This document shows, one piece after another, positions 43,385 through 52,156 of a stretch of 64,000 bases of DNA (positions within the stretch are counted from its first letter, which is position 1; the number at the start of each line of letters is the position of its first letter). A model generated the notes under the pieces. That model searched no databases. It had not been told where the DNA came from and was given only the letters and a program-made list of their open reading frames with translations. The translations under genes and the position numbers were made by a program. This DNA comes from Jannaschia maritima (GTDB taxonomy: Bacteria; Pseudomonadota; Alphaproteobacteria; Rhodobacterales; Rhodobacteraceae), in NCBI RefSeq assembly GCF_030973515.1, contig NZ_JARGZA010000008.1:1-64000 (forward strand), written 5' to 3'.

Positions 43385-44611
43385 ATGGACGGCACACCCC
43401 CGAACGAAGGGGCCAGCTTGGGCCGGCCCGATCCCGCGCGGAAACCCCGGATCGACGAGTTGGTGGGTCGGCACGCCCATCTGTTGTCGCAACGCCTGCA
43501 GGCCCACCGCGCGCAACTGTTCCCGCCCGATGCGCGCCGGGTCATGCGCTCCTTCACGTCGGGGGAGGCGGCCAAACTGCTGGGCGTCAAGGACGCCTAT
43601 CTGCGGCGGCTGCATCTGGACGGTCGAGGCCCCGAACCCGCCACGAAGGCCGGCCGGCGGCACTACACCACGCGGGACCTGTCGGACCTGCGCGACCTCT
43701 TGGAGGCGGGCGCCAAGCAGCCGGGCACCTATCGTCCCGGTCGCCGTTCGGGCGATCACTGCCAGGTCGTGACGGTCATCAACTTCAAGGGCGGCTCCGG
43801 CAAGACGACCACCGCGGCGCATCTGGCGCAGAAGCTGGCGCTCGACGGGTATCGCGTCCTGGCGATCGACCTGGATCCCCAGGCCAGCCTGTCGGCGCTG
43901 CACGGCTATCAACCGGAGATGGACCTGCCGGATGGCGGGACGATCTACGACGCGATCCGCTACGACGACCCGGTGCCGCTGCGCGACGTGATCCGCCCGA
44001 GCTACATCGCCGGGCTCGACATCGTGCCGGGCAACCTGGAGCTGATGGAGTTCGAGCACGACACCCCCCGTGCGCTGGCGGGCGGGGCAGGGGAGGCCGG
44101 GTTCTTCTTCACCCGGATCGGCCATGCCCTTTCGGACGTATCGGATGACTACGACGTCGTGGTCGTCGATTGTCCGCCGCAATTGGGGTTCCTGACCATG
44201 TCGGCCCTTTCGGCCGCCACCGCCGTTCTGGTCACCGTGCATCCGCAGATGCTGGACGTGATGTCGATGTGCCAGTTCCTCCTGATGGTGTCGAACCTGC
44301 TTGGCGTGGTCGCGGATGCGGGGGGCGACATGTCGTACGACTGGATGCGCTATCTGGTGACGCGGTACGAGCCGGGGGACGGGCCCCAGAACCAGATGGT
44401 GGGCTTCATGCGGGCGATGTTCGGCGATCACGTCCTGAACCATCCGGTCCTGAAATCCACGGCCATCTCGGATGCGGGCTTGACCAAGCAGACGCTCTAC
44501 GAAGTGGATCGCACGCAATTCACCCGCGCCACGTACGAACGGGCGCGCGACAGTCTGGACGCGGCCAACGCGGAGATCGCTGGCTTGATCCAAGGGGCAT
44601 GGGGACGCTGA
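43385..44611 (+). CDS. parA: Plasmid partition ATPase ParA
   Basis: The 408-residue protein has an N-terminal MerR-like helix-turn-helix (about 55-100: SFTSGEAAKLLGVKDAYLRR), typical of long, self-regulating plasmid ParA (type Ia). The ATPase domain follows: deviant Walker A FKGGSGKTTTAAH (near 136-148), LAIDLDPQASLS, and Walker B VVVVDCPPQLG. It segregates the replicon by moving ParB-parS complexes on the nucleoid. CCGGAGG precedes the ATG. parB starts one base after its stop. The HTH suggests it represses its own promoter in the parS-containing region. Confidence 0.93.
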   Translation: MDGTPPNEGASLGRPDPARKPRIDELVGRHAHLLSQRLQAHRAQLFPPDARRVMRSFTSGEAAKLLGVKDAYLRRLHLDGRGPEPATKAGRRHYTTRDLSDLRDLLEAGAKQPGTYRPGRRSGDHCQVVTVINFKGGSGKTTTAAHLAQKLALDGYRVLAIDLDPQASLSALHGYQPEMDLPDGGTIYDAIRYDDPVPLRDVIRPSYIAGLDIVPGNLELMEFEHDTPRALAGGAGEAGFFFTRIGHALSDVSDDYDVVVVDCPPQLGFLTMSALSAATAVLVTVHPQMLDVMSMCQFLLMVSNLLGVVADAGGDMSYDWMRYLVTRYEPGDGPQNQMVGFMRAMFGDHVLNHPVLKSTAISDAGLTKQTLYEVDRTQFTRATYERARDSLDAANAEIAGLIQGAWGR

Positions 44612-44612
44612 C

Positions 44613-45533
44613 ATGGCACGCAAGGATCTGTTGAAGGGGTTGATGGACGCGCCCGCACCACAGGCGGGGACGCGTGAGGCAGCGTCCGGCAGGCGGGACC
44701 CGGCCCCCCGCGCCGCGGGAGGCGCCATCGGGGCGGTCAGTCGATCGGTCGCCGACCTCAAGTCGCGCGCCGTGATCGAGGTCGATGCCCGCATGATCGA
44801 CGGTGCGGGCATCGCCGATCGCATGGACGAGGATGCCGACCTCGACCGACTGGCCGAGTCGATCCGGGAATACGGCCAGCAGGTTCCCGTCCTGTTGAGG
44901 GTCAATCCGAACGATCCCGAACGGTGGGAGGTCGTGTACGGCCGCCGCCGGGTCGCGGCGCTGAAGCGTCTGGGCCAACCCGTCCGCGCGCTGGTGCGCG
45001 ACCTGAACGACCGTGCGCTGGTGATCGCGCAGGGTCAGGAGAACGCGCATCGCAAGGACCTGACCTTCATTGAGCGCGCGAACTTCGCGCGTCAGATGGT
45101 CGATGCGGGATACGACCGCACGACCATCGGGGCCGCGCTGGCTGTGGACAAGACCGTCATCAGCCGGATGCTGAACGTGATGGATCGCGTCCCGTTGCAG
45201 GTCGTGCACGCGATCGGCGCGGCCCCGTCCTTCGGTCGCGACCGTTGGATCCGGCTCGCCGATGCGATCGGGGATCGCGGCGCGGACGCGGTCGCGGCGC
45301 TGGCCGAAGGCGACACGTCGGACGATCGCTTCTCGGCCGTGATGGCGGGCCTCGCCAGACCGAGGCGGCAGGCGGATCCCAGAAGGGTGGTGTCCGGGCC
45401 TGGGGGGCGCATCGCGACCGTCCAGGTCGAGGGAGGTCGCGCCAGGTTGACGGTCGAGGATGCGCGGTTCGGTGATTGGTTGGCCGGGCGGTTGGAGCGG
45501 CTTCATGACGAATGGGTGGCCGCGCGGGAATGA
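44613..45533 (+). CDS. parB: Plasmid partition protein ParB
   Basis: The 306-residue ParB/RepB-family protein has an N-terminal basic segment that likely contacts ParA. The ParB CTPase box follows: DLDRLAESIREYGQQVPVLLRV, VVYGRRRVAALKRLG and QGQENAHRKDLTFIERANFA (cited as ENAHRKDLTFIE). A helix-turn-helix for parS recognition comes next (TTIGAALAVDKTVISRML). The C-terminal region is a probable dimerisation domain. It is co-transcribed with parA. The two identical palindromes upstream of parA are the natural target sites. Confidence 0.93.
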   Translation: MARKDLLKGLMDAPAPQAGTREAASGRRDPAPRAAGGAIGAVSRSVADLKSRAVIEVDARMIDGAGIADRMDEDADLDRLAESIREYGQQVPVLLRVNPNDPERWEVVYGRRRVAALKRLGQPVRALVRDLNDRALVIAQGQENAHRKDLTFIERANFARQMVDAGYDRTTIGAALAVDKTVISRMLNVMDRVPLQVVHAIGAAPSFGRDRWIRLADAIGDRGADAVAALAEGDTSDDRFSAVMAGLARPRRQADPRRVVSGPGGRIATVQVEGGRARLTVEDARFGDWLAGRLERLHDEWVAARE

Positions 45534-45578
45534 TCGGCGGGGGGTCTGGGGACGCGGTTCTCCGCCCGATCCTCGCCT

Positions 45579-45607
45579 GTGTTATATCGTGTTAAGGAGT
45601 CGTGTTA
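45579..45607 (+). repeat. Three GTGTTA direct repeats in an AT-richer stretch (candidate unwinding element)
   Basis: GTGTTA occurs at 45579-45584, 45589-45594 and 45602-45607, in the least GC-rich stretch of the origin region. Its place just upstream of the iterons is where a DNA unwinding element could lie. A TATATC in the same stretch could alternatively be part of the repA promoter. Confidence 0.4.
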
Positions 45608-45673
45608 CGCGTGAGCTTGTTTAGCCCAAGCGTCTGACTTCGTTCGACTTATCACGGCTCTGCGGCATCGCCA

Positions 45674-45925
45674 GTCACCGATCCCCCGAACGATCGTCAC
45701 GGATCCCCCGGTTCAGGGTCATCGTTCCCCCGAACGCTGGCATCAGGGCGGTTCGAGCGGCGCGATCGTCACCGATACCCCGAATTTCGCATGCTACAGA
45801 TGCTTGTGGTCATCGAAACCCCGAATCCCTTGACATGGTCACCGTTCCCCCGAATATCGGCCTATGGTCACCGATTCCCCGAATGATGCATCCGGCGACG
45901 TCCTGATCGTCACGGATCCCCCGAA
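45674..45925 (+). repeat. Replication origin iterons (eight 17-bp direct repeats)
   Basis: The consensus is GTCACCGATCCCCCGAA. Copies start at 45674, 45696, 45718, 45768, 45809, 45838, 45867 and 45909; spacings are 22, 22, 50, 41, 29, 29 and 42 bases. Each copy differs from consensus at no more than a few positions, mostly in the middle. The last two lie inside the annotated repA frame. Such iterons bind the replication initiator and control copy number. They are not CRISPR repeats: they are too short and the spacing is irregular. Confidence 0.92.
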
Positions 45926-46964
45926 TGTGGACGATCACCTCCTGCCCGATCGTCATCCCCAAACGGAACTGTTCGTGTGCGACGTGGGCGACGCCGTCCT
46001 GAAGGACATCGTCCAGGAGATGGAGCATCCGTTCTATTCGCTGTCGAAGAAGCCTGAGACGACGGTCCGTCGCTACGAGCACAACGGCCATTGGCTGGAG
46101 GTGACGCCGAGCGTGAAGGGCTTGGCGACCATTTACGACAAGGACATCCTGATCTACGCGATCAGCCAGATCATGGGCGCCCTGAAGCGGGGGCAGAAGG
46201 TCGCCAAGCGGGTCCGTATCAACAGCCACGAGTTCCTGGCCTTCTCGAACCGCGGCACGGGGGGCAAGGACTACAAGGCTCTGGTGGAATCGCTCGAACG
46301 GCTGCGCGGCACGACGATCAGCACCAACATCCGGTCCGGCGACGAGGAGCAGATCGACACGTTCGGCCTGATCGAATCGTCGTCCGTGCGGCGCAAGTTC
46401 GGCTTGGACGGGCGTCTGCAATGGGTCGAGGTGACGTTGTCGGACTGGGTGTTCAACGCCATCCGCAACCAGGAGGTGCTGACGCTCCATCCATCCTACT
46501 TCCGGCTGCGCAAGCCCATGGAGCGGCGCATCTACGAACTGGCGCGCAAGCATTGCGGGCAGCAGCGGCAATGGCGGTGCGGGATCGGGATCCTGCACAA
46601 GAAGTCGGGCTCCAAGTCGCCGGTGAAGCATTTCCGCTATCTGCTGAAGGACATCGCGGAAACGAACCATCTGCCGGACTATACCATCGAACTGGAGGAG
46701 GGGGGCGAGATCGTCCGCTTCACCAACCGCGGCACGATGCACGAAGCCGCGGAGGCGAAGGCGCTGGAATCGACGGGGGCGGTCCGGTTGTCGGACGCGG
46801 GAATGCAGGCCGGGCGGGAGGCCGCGCCGGGCTGGGACATCTACGTCTTGGAACAGGAATGGCGGTGCTGGATGGCCGATGGCGGCCTGGATGCGCCGCG
46901 GGATGCGGACAAGGCCTTCGCCGGCTTCTGCCGCAAATGGTACGAGCGGCGTGGCGCGCCGTGA
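45864..46964 (+). CDS. repA: Plasmid replication initiator protein A (RepA)
   Basis: The 366-residue initiator is of the RPA family found in Rhodobacterales plasmids and chromids. The conserved core starts at about residue 38 (LFVCDVGDAVLKDIVQEMEH) and continues with FYSLSKKPETTVRRYEHNG, the winged-helix-like SVKGLATIYDKDILIYAISQ, RGTTISTNIRSGD and FRLRKPMERRIYELARKHC. The first 24 codons overlap two iterons and encode a repeated VTD-x-PN peptide. Translation might therefore really begin later, for example at GTG 45926 (VDDHLLPDR). The gene follows parAB and the iterons and defines the replicon. Confidence 0.9.
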   Translation: MVTDSPNDASGDVLIVTDPPNVDDHLLPDRHPQTELFVCDVGDAVLKDIVQEMEHPFYSLSKKPETTVRRYEHNGHWLEVTPSVKGLATIYDKDILIYAISQIMGALKRGQKVAKRVRINSHEFLAFSNRGTGGKDYKALVESLERLRGTTISTNIRSGDEEQIDTFGLIESSSVRRKFGLDGRLQWVEVTLSDWVFNAIRNQEVLTLHPSYFRLRKPMERRIYELARKHCGQQRQWRCGIGILHKKSGSKSPVKHFRYLLKDIAETNHLPDYTIELEEGGEIVRFTNRGTMHEAAEAKALESTGAVRLSDAGMQAGREAAPGWDIYVLEQEWRCWMADGGLDAPRDADKAFAGFCRKWYERRGAP

Positions 46965-47060
46965 CGCGGTGCATTCTGGGGCCGGCGGGGGCGGTCCGCC
47001 GCGTTGCAACGCCGCCCCGTTTCCCCTAGCTGGTCAGCGAACTGGTCAGGAGGGTTCGGC

Positions 47061-47324
47061 ATGTGGAGCTTGCAGGATGCCAAGGCCCGCTTCTCGGCCG
47101 TGGTGGACGCCGCCATGGCGGGCGAGCCGCAGGAGGTGACGCGCCGGGGCAAGCCCGCGGTCGTCGTCGTGTCCGTGGAGGAATGGCGGCGCTTGAGCGA
47201 GGCGAGCCAGACGCGCACGGAGGCGGAGGCCTTCAAGGAGCACCTGCTTTCGATCCCATGGCGCGAGGATGTGCCGGATCCATTTCCACGCATCGACGCT
47301 CAGGCGCGACCCGTCGAGTTTTGA
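47061..47324 (+). CDS. Phd/YefM-family antitoxin
   Basis: The 87-residue protein starts WSLQDAKARFSAVVDAAMAG and continues VTRRGKPAVVVVSVEEWRRL, the DNA-binding and dimerisation domain of Phd/YefM antitoxins. The C-terminal part would wrap the toxin. CAGGAGGG lies about nine bases before the ATG. Its stop overlaps the TTG start of the VapC-like toxin gene (TTGA), the usual antitoxin-toxin coupling. The toxin frame is interrupted, so the antitoxin may persist without a partner. Confidence 0.88.
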   Translation: MWSLQDAKARFSAVVDAAMAGEPQEVTRRGKPAVVVVSVEEWRRLSEASQTRTEAEAFKEHLLSIPWREDVPDPFPRIDAQARPVEF

Positions 47325-47731
47325 GCTTCCGTCTCGACACGGACGTCCTGTCGCTATCGCGGCGGCTGGATCGGGCGCCTGCGATCTAGGGCTGGATCGA
47401 CGCGCAGGACGCAGGGGCTCTCTATATCAGTACCGTCACCATCGGTGAGATCGCGCGTGGCATCGCGCTGCAGCGTCCTCGCGATCCGGGATTCGCTGAG
47501 GATCTGCAACGGTGGTACGACGGCGTCGTGAGGCAGTCGGCCTCCCGGATCCTGCCGTTCGGAATTTCCGATGCAGAAGTCTGGGGGAACTTTTGTGCTA
47601 GGGTCGGGCATGTCTCGTACGACCTGATGATCGCGGCGACCGCGCATGTCGTCGGCGCGACCGTCGTAACCTGCAACGGGCGGCATTACGACCGCACCGG
47701 GGTGGCACTGGTGGAACTGCCCGTCACGTAG
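47321..47731 (+). pseudogene. vapC: VapC-type PIN toxin gene interrupted by an in-frame amber codon
   Basis: Read in one frame from TTG 47321, the translation starts LSFRLDTDVLSLSRRLDRAPAI, then meets TAG at 47387-47389. It continues in the same frame as GWIDAQDAGALYISTVTIGEI, ILPFGISDAEVWGNFCARVG, YDLMIAATAHVVGATVVTCN to a stop at 47731. The PIN acidic residues are all present: Asp in RLDTD, Glu in TIGEI, Asp in SYDLMIAATA. A single substitution (for example from CAG, AAG, TGG or GAG) explains the break, and no frameshift is needed. Full length would be 136 codons, normal for VapC. Inactivation is likely unless amber suppression or a sequencing error is involved. Confidence 0.85.
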
Positions 47732-47791
47732 CATGGGCGGATATGCAATGCTGCGCCCGCCTCCGACGATCGCGATCCGCCGATCCACGCT

Positions 47792-50700
47792 CTAGGCCGG
47801 CGTCGCGGGCGCGCGCCGCCGGGGCAGCCAGCGCTTCTCGCCCAGCATCAGCATGGCGGGGGTGACGATCAGGGTCAGGATCGTGGCGACGACCAGGCCG
47901 CCCGCGATGGCCGAGGACAGTTCGGTCCACCACTGCGTGGACGGGGCGCCGTAGATCACCTCGCGGGTGAAGAAGTTCAGATTCACGCCGATCACCATGG
48001 GCATCAGCCCCAACGCGGTCGTGATGGACGTCAGCAGCACGGGACGCAGGCGTTGCGCGCCCGTGCGCAGCGCCGCCGTGCGGGGGTCGAGGCCCGTTCG
48101 CCGCAGATCATTGTAGGTGTCGATCAGCACGATGTTGTTGTTCACCACGATCCCCGCCAGCGCGATGACGCCGATGCCGCCCATCACCACGCCGAAGGGT
48201 CGCCCCGTCACGAGAAGGCCGAGCAGCACGCCCGCGACCGAGAAGACGATGGCCGACATCACGACGAAGGCCTGGAGGAAGCTGTTGAACTGGATCACCA
48301 GGATCACCAGCATCAAGCCGATCGCGGCCGCGAACGCGCCCACGAGGAACGTCATCGCCTCGGCCTGATCCTCCGCCTCGCCGCCGAAGGACCAGGTGGC
48401 GCCGGGCGGCAGGTCGGCCCCCTCCAGGGCGCCGGACAGGGCCGCGACCTGCTGGTCGACCAGCAGGCCGGGCGCGACGTTCGCCTCGATCGTGACGACG
48501 CGGCGCTCGTCCTCGCGGCGGATCACGCCGACGCGCTCCGAAGGCAGGAAGGTCACGAAGTTCTGGATCGGCACCAGCCCCGCGGCGGTGGGCACGCGAA
48601 GGGCGCCCAGCTCCGCCAGGCTGCGGTCGTCGCGCGGGAAGCGCACGCGGATGTCAAGCGCACCATCCGCGTCGTCGGGGCGGTAGTCGGCGACCGTGAT
48701 CCCCTGGGTCAGCAATTGCACCGCCTGGCCCAGCAGGCTGACATCGGCGCCGAAGCGCGCGGCCTCCTCCCGGTCCACGAGGATCGACACCTCGACGCCG
48801 GGCAGGGGGCGCGTGTCGGTGACGTCGGTGAACCCGCCGATCCGCTCCATCTGCGCCAGCACGACCTCGACCGCTCGCGCCTGCGCGTCCGGGCTGCGGG
48901 CCTGGACCTGCAACTGCACCGGCTTGCCCGCGGTGGGGCCGCCCTGCTCGGTCTGGACCTGCACGTCGATGCCCGCGATGTCGGCGACGGCGTCGCGGAT
49001 GTCCCCGCCGATCACGTCCGCCGTGCGCCGGCGGTCCCAGTCGATCAGGTCCAGTTGGATCGTGCCGATCGTCTCCTCGTCGCCTTGCCCCGCGCTCATG
49101 GTCGAGCGGGCATAGACGGACGCGACCTCCGGCATGTCCAGCAGGCGGGCCTCGACGGCGCGGACCAGGGCGTCGCGCTCCCAGATCGAGAAGTTGTCGC
49201 GCGCACGGATCTGGACCTGCATCGCTTCCGGCTCGACGGATGGGAAGAAGGTCAGGCCGCGGCCGAACTGCCCATAGGTCGCGAACGCCCCCAGCAGCAG
49301 GGCCACCGCCAGCATGAGCGTGGCGCCGGGGCGCAGGATGGCCCATTGCAGAACGCGAACGTAGGCGCCCGTCAGGCCGCCCACCTCGCGCGGGTCGCCC
49401 CCTTCCGCGGCCTGCAACGCGCGGCGCGAAGCGGCGGTCTGCGGCTGCCGGCGGCCGATCACGCCGCCCACGACGGGGATGAAGATCAGCGCCATGAAGA
49501 GCGAGGCGAACAGCGTCACGATCACCGTGATGGGCAGGAACTTCATGAACTCGCCCACCATGCCCGTCCAGAACAGCAGCGGGAAGAACACGGACAGCGT
49601 GGTCGCAGTGGACGCGATCACGGGCCAGGCCATGCGCTTGGCGGCCTGGGCATAGGCCTCGCGCGGGGTGGCCCCGTCCTGCAGGCGGCGGTCGGCCAGC
49701 TCGGTCGTGACGATCGCGCCGTCCACGAGCATGCCGACGACCAGGATCAGGCTAAACAGGACGACGATGTTCATGGTCGCCCCCATCGCCCACAGCGCCA
49801 CGACCCCCGCCAGGAACGCCCCCGGGATCGCCAAGCCAACCAGGATGGCCGACCGCAGCCCCAGGGCGAAGACGATCACGATCATCATCAGGATCACGGC
49901 GGCGATGACGTTGGCCTCCAAATCGGACAGGAGGTCCTGCACCTCCTCCGACTGGTCCTGCAGGAACGTTACCTGCACGCTTTCGGGCCAATCGACGCGC
50001 AGGTCGGCCACCGTGGCGCGCACGGCGGCCACGGTCTCGATGATGTTGGCGCCGGACCGCTTCTTGACCTCCAGCGACAGGGCGGGCTGGCCGTCGATGC
50101 GCGCGAAGCCGTCGGGATCCTCGAAGGCGCGGCGCACGGTGGCGACGTCGCCGAAGGTGACGACGGCATCGCCACGGACCTTGATGGGCAGGTCCATCAC
50201 GTCCTCCACCCCCTCGATGAGCCCGGGAACCTTCAGGACGATGCGTCCGCCGCCCGTCTCGATGGCGCCGGCGGCGATTAGGCGGTTGTTGCGCTGGACC
50301 TGGGCCACGACCTCGTCGAAGGACAGGCCGTAGGTCTGGAACACGGTGGGGTCGATCAGGACCTCCAGGAACTCGTCGCGCTCGCCGCCGATATCGACCT
50401 CCAGGACGCCGGGCAGGCCTTCCAGCGCCTCCTGCGCGTCGTTTGCCAAGCGGTTGAGGGTGCGTTCGGGGACCGGGCCGGACAGGACCGCCGTGACGAT
50501 CGGGAACAGGGCGGTGTTAATCTCGGTCACGTTCAGGTCGGTCGCGTCCGCCGGCAGCTCCGACTCGACGCGGTCCACGGCGTCGCGCACGCGGTCCAGC
50601 GCCTCGTCGATGTCGCCGCCCGCCGTGAACTCCAACTGCACGGAGGCGAAGCCCTCCGCGGCCTCCGAGGACATGGTGTCCAGATCCTCGATGCCCCCGA

Positions 50701-50914
50701 ACTCCGCCTCCATGGGCTCCAGCAGCAGGCGTTCCGCGTCCGCGGGGCTGATGCCGTCGAGCGTCGTGCTGACATAGACCAGGGGGAGGGGGATCTCCGG
50801 GTTGGCCTCCTTCGGAATGGACGCATAGGACAGCGCGCCCACGGCCAGGATGACCGCCAGGGCCAGGATCACCACTCGCGTGCGCGAGAAGGCGGCGTCG
50901 ATCAGGGCGTTCAT
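47792..50914 (-). CDS. RND efflux transporter permease subunit
   Basis: The 1040-residue inner-membrane protein has the AcrB-like layout: TM1 near 14-33, a large periplasmic domain, TM2-6 at about 330-470, a second periplasmic domain, and TM8-12 at about 850-1020. The proton-relay position in TM4 reads LVVGMLVDGAIV: one Asp is kept while the AcrB pair would be DD. A shorter relay is common outside the classical HAE1 group. The repeat GIVVNNNIVLIDTYNDLR is in TM10. It is coupled to the adaptor gene by ATGA. No outer-membrane channel gene is adjacent. It probably exports drugs, metals or metabolites; the substrate is unknown. Confidence 0.9.
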   Translation of the reverse strand: MNALIDAAFSRTRVVILALAVILAVGALSYASIPKEANPEIPLPLVYVSTTLDGISPADAERLLLEPMEAEFGGIEDLDTMSSEAAEGFASVQLEFTAGGDIDEALDRVRDAVDRVESELPADATDLNVTEINTALFPIVTAVLSGPVPERTLNRLANDAQEALEGLPGVLEVDIGGERDEFLEVLIDPTVFQTYGLSFDEVVAQVQRNNRLIAAGAIETGGGRIVLKVPGLIEGVEDVMDLPIKVRGDAVVTFGDVATVRRAFEDPDGFARIDGQPALSLEVKKRSGANIIETVAAVRATVADLRVDWPESVQVTFLQDQSEEVQDLLSDLEANVIAAVILMMIVIVFALGLRSAILVGLAIPGAFLAGVVALWAMGATMNIVVLFSLILVVGMLVDGAIVTTELADRRLQDGATPREAYAQAAKRMAWPVIASTATTLSVFFPLLFWTGMVGEFMKFLPITVIVTLFASLFMALIFIPVVGGVIGRRQPQTAASRRALQAAEGGDPREVGGLTGAYVRVLQWAILRPGATLMLAVALLLGAFATYGQFGRGLTFFPSVEPEAMQVQIRARDNFSIWERDALVRAVEARLLDMPEVASVYARSTMSAGQGDEETIGTIQLDLIDWDRRRTADVIGGDIRDAVADIAGIDVQVQTEQGGPTAGKPVQLQVQARSPDAQARAVEVVLAQMERIGGFTDVTDTRPLPGVEVSILVDREEAARFGADVSLLGQAVQLLTQGITVADYRPDDADGALDIRVRFPRDDRSLAELGALRVPTAAGLVPIQNFVTFLPSERVGVIRREDERRVVTIEANVAPGLLVDQQVAALSGALEGADLPPGATWSFGGEAEDQAEAMTFLVGAFAAAIGLMLVILVIQFNSFLQAFVVMSAIVFSVAGVLLGLLVTGRPFGVVMGGIGVIALAGIVVNNNIVLIDTYNDLRRTGLDPRTAALRTGAQRLRPVLLTSITTALGLMPMVIGVNLNFFTREVIYGAPSTQWWTELSSAIAGGLVVATILTLIVTPAMLMLGEKRWLPRRRAPATPA

Positions 50915-52059
50915 TCCACCACCTCCGCGGGTTCGGCCAGATCCGTTTCCGGCTGGGGGGTCACGGCCTCGCCGTCGCGCACGAAGCCCTGGCCCACCGT
51001 GATCAGGTCCACGGCGTCGGGCAGGCCCGTGACGAAGATCCCTTCGATCTCGGCGCGCACGACCTCCACCGGATAGAAGGCGACGCGCCCGTCCTCCACG
51101 GCCTTGACGCCGATGCGCCCTTCGGGGCCCAGCGACACGATGGAGGGCGAGATGAAATGCGCCCGCGCCCGGCCGGTGGGGATCGTCACCTCGGCCGAGA
51201 TGCCGGCGCGGATGGCGCCGTCGCGGTTCGGGACTTCGATCTCGACGAGGAAGGTGCGCGTTTCGGACGCCGCGGCCGTGCCGACGAAGGCGACCTCGCC
51301 CTCCGCGGTTTCGCCCGTGATGAAGGACACGGCGGCGGGCTGTCCGCTCTCGATGCGCTGCAGGGCCTGCTGGGGGACCTGGATGGCGACCGTCAGGGGG
51401 CTGTTGTCCACGATCCGCCCGACCTGGGTGCCGGCCTGCACGAACTCGCCCGCGTCCAGGCTGAGCGTTTCCACGCGGCCGGCGAAGGGGGCGGTGATCC
51501 GCGCGGCGTCCAGCGCCTCGCGCGCGGCGGCCACCTGGGCCTCGGCGGCGGTCAGGGCGGTGCGGGCGTCGGTCACGCGATCGACGGTCGCGACCCCGCG
51601 GTCCAGAAGCTGGGACGCGTTGTCGAACTCCCGCTGGGCGCGCTCGGCCTCGCCCTCGGCGCGGCGGAGGTCGGCCTCCAGCCGGGTGGTGGACAGGCGG
51701 GCGATCACCTGGTCGCGCTCGACGTCCCGGCCCTTGTCGACCAGCACCTCCGCCACGTCGCCGGACGCTTCGGCCAGAAGCGCGGTGTCCCGATCGGGCT
51801 GGGCCTGCCCTTCGGCGCGGAAGGTCAGCGTGACGTCGTCGGCCACCGAGGGGCGGACCGCGACGGCCGTGGGGGCGGGGGCGTCGGCGCGCGCGACGAC
51901 GGGGTCCGGGTCGTTTCCGGGCAGGACGAGGCCGGACCCCATCCAAGCGACGACCGCCACGAGGATCAGGCCCGCGATCCAGGTGGATCGGCGCGCGCCC
52001 GGGTCGTCGCGGAAGCGCAAGGCGTCCGGCCGGGAGGTGTCGTCGGAGGTATCGGTCAT
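50911..52059 (-). CDS. RND efflux periplasmic adaptor (membrane fusion protein)
   Basis: The 382-residue protein has an uncleaved-looking N-terminal membrane anchor (WIAGLILVAVVAWMGSGLVL) and no lipobox. It has a lipoyl-like half-motif (ALLAEASGDVAEVLVDKGRDVERDQVIARL), a helical hairpin (about 125-185, Ala/Glu/Arg-rich) and the second half-motif ITAPFAGRVETLSLDAGEFV. Beta-barrel and membrane-proximal domains follow. It bridges the inner-membrane pump and an outer-membrane channel. The ATG at 52059 gives the natural N-terminus. It is the promoter-proximal gene of the two-gene efflux operon. Confidence 0.9.
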   Translation of the reverse strand: MTDTSDDTSRPDALRFRDDPGARRSTWIAGLILVAVVAWMGSGLVLPGNDPDPVVARADAPAPTAVAVRPSVADDVTLTFRAEGQAQPDRDTALLAEASGDVAEVLVDKGRDVERDQVIARLSTTRLEADLRRAEGEAERAQREFDNASQLLDRGVATVDRVTDARTALTAAEAQVAAAREALDAARITAPFAGRVETLSLDAGEFVQAGTQVGRIVDNSPLTVAIQVPQQALQRIESGQPAAVSFITGETAEGEVAFVGTAAASETRTFLVEIEVPNRDGAIRAGISAEVTIPTGRARAHFISPSIVSLGPEGRIGVKAVEDGRVAFYPVEVVRAEIEGIFVTGLPDAVDLITVGQGFVRDGEAVTPQPETDLAEPAEVVE

Positions 52060-52156
52060 CGGTGCGCCCTGTTCGGCCGTCCCGCCATGCCGGGGCAGGT
52101 CGTGACCTAACGATGCGGGCGCCGCTGTCAATTTGCCCGGGCGGACGGGCGGCGGG

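Noticed and set aside
45649-45657. TTATCACGG as a DnaA box in the origin
   Set aside because: It matches only the first five of nine consensus bases (TTATCCACA), which is expected by chance.
45674-45925. Regular short repeats considered as a CRISPR array
   Set aside because: Repeat length is only 17 bp, spacing varies from 22 to 50 bases, there is no cas gene, and they precede a plasmid initiator, so they are iterons.
43385-46964. A classical repABC operon
   Set aside because: ParA, ParB and parS-like sites are present, but the initiator is of the RPA family with iterons and is not RepC, and there is no ctRNA-like region between parB and the initiator that I can support.
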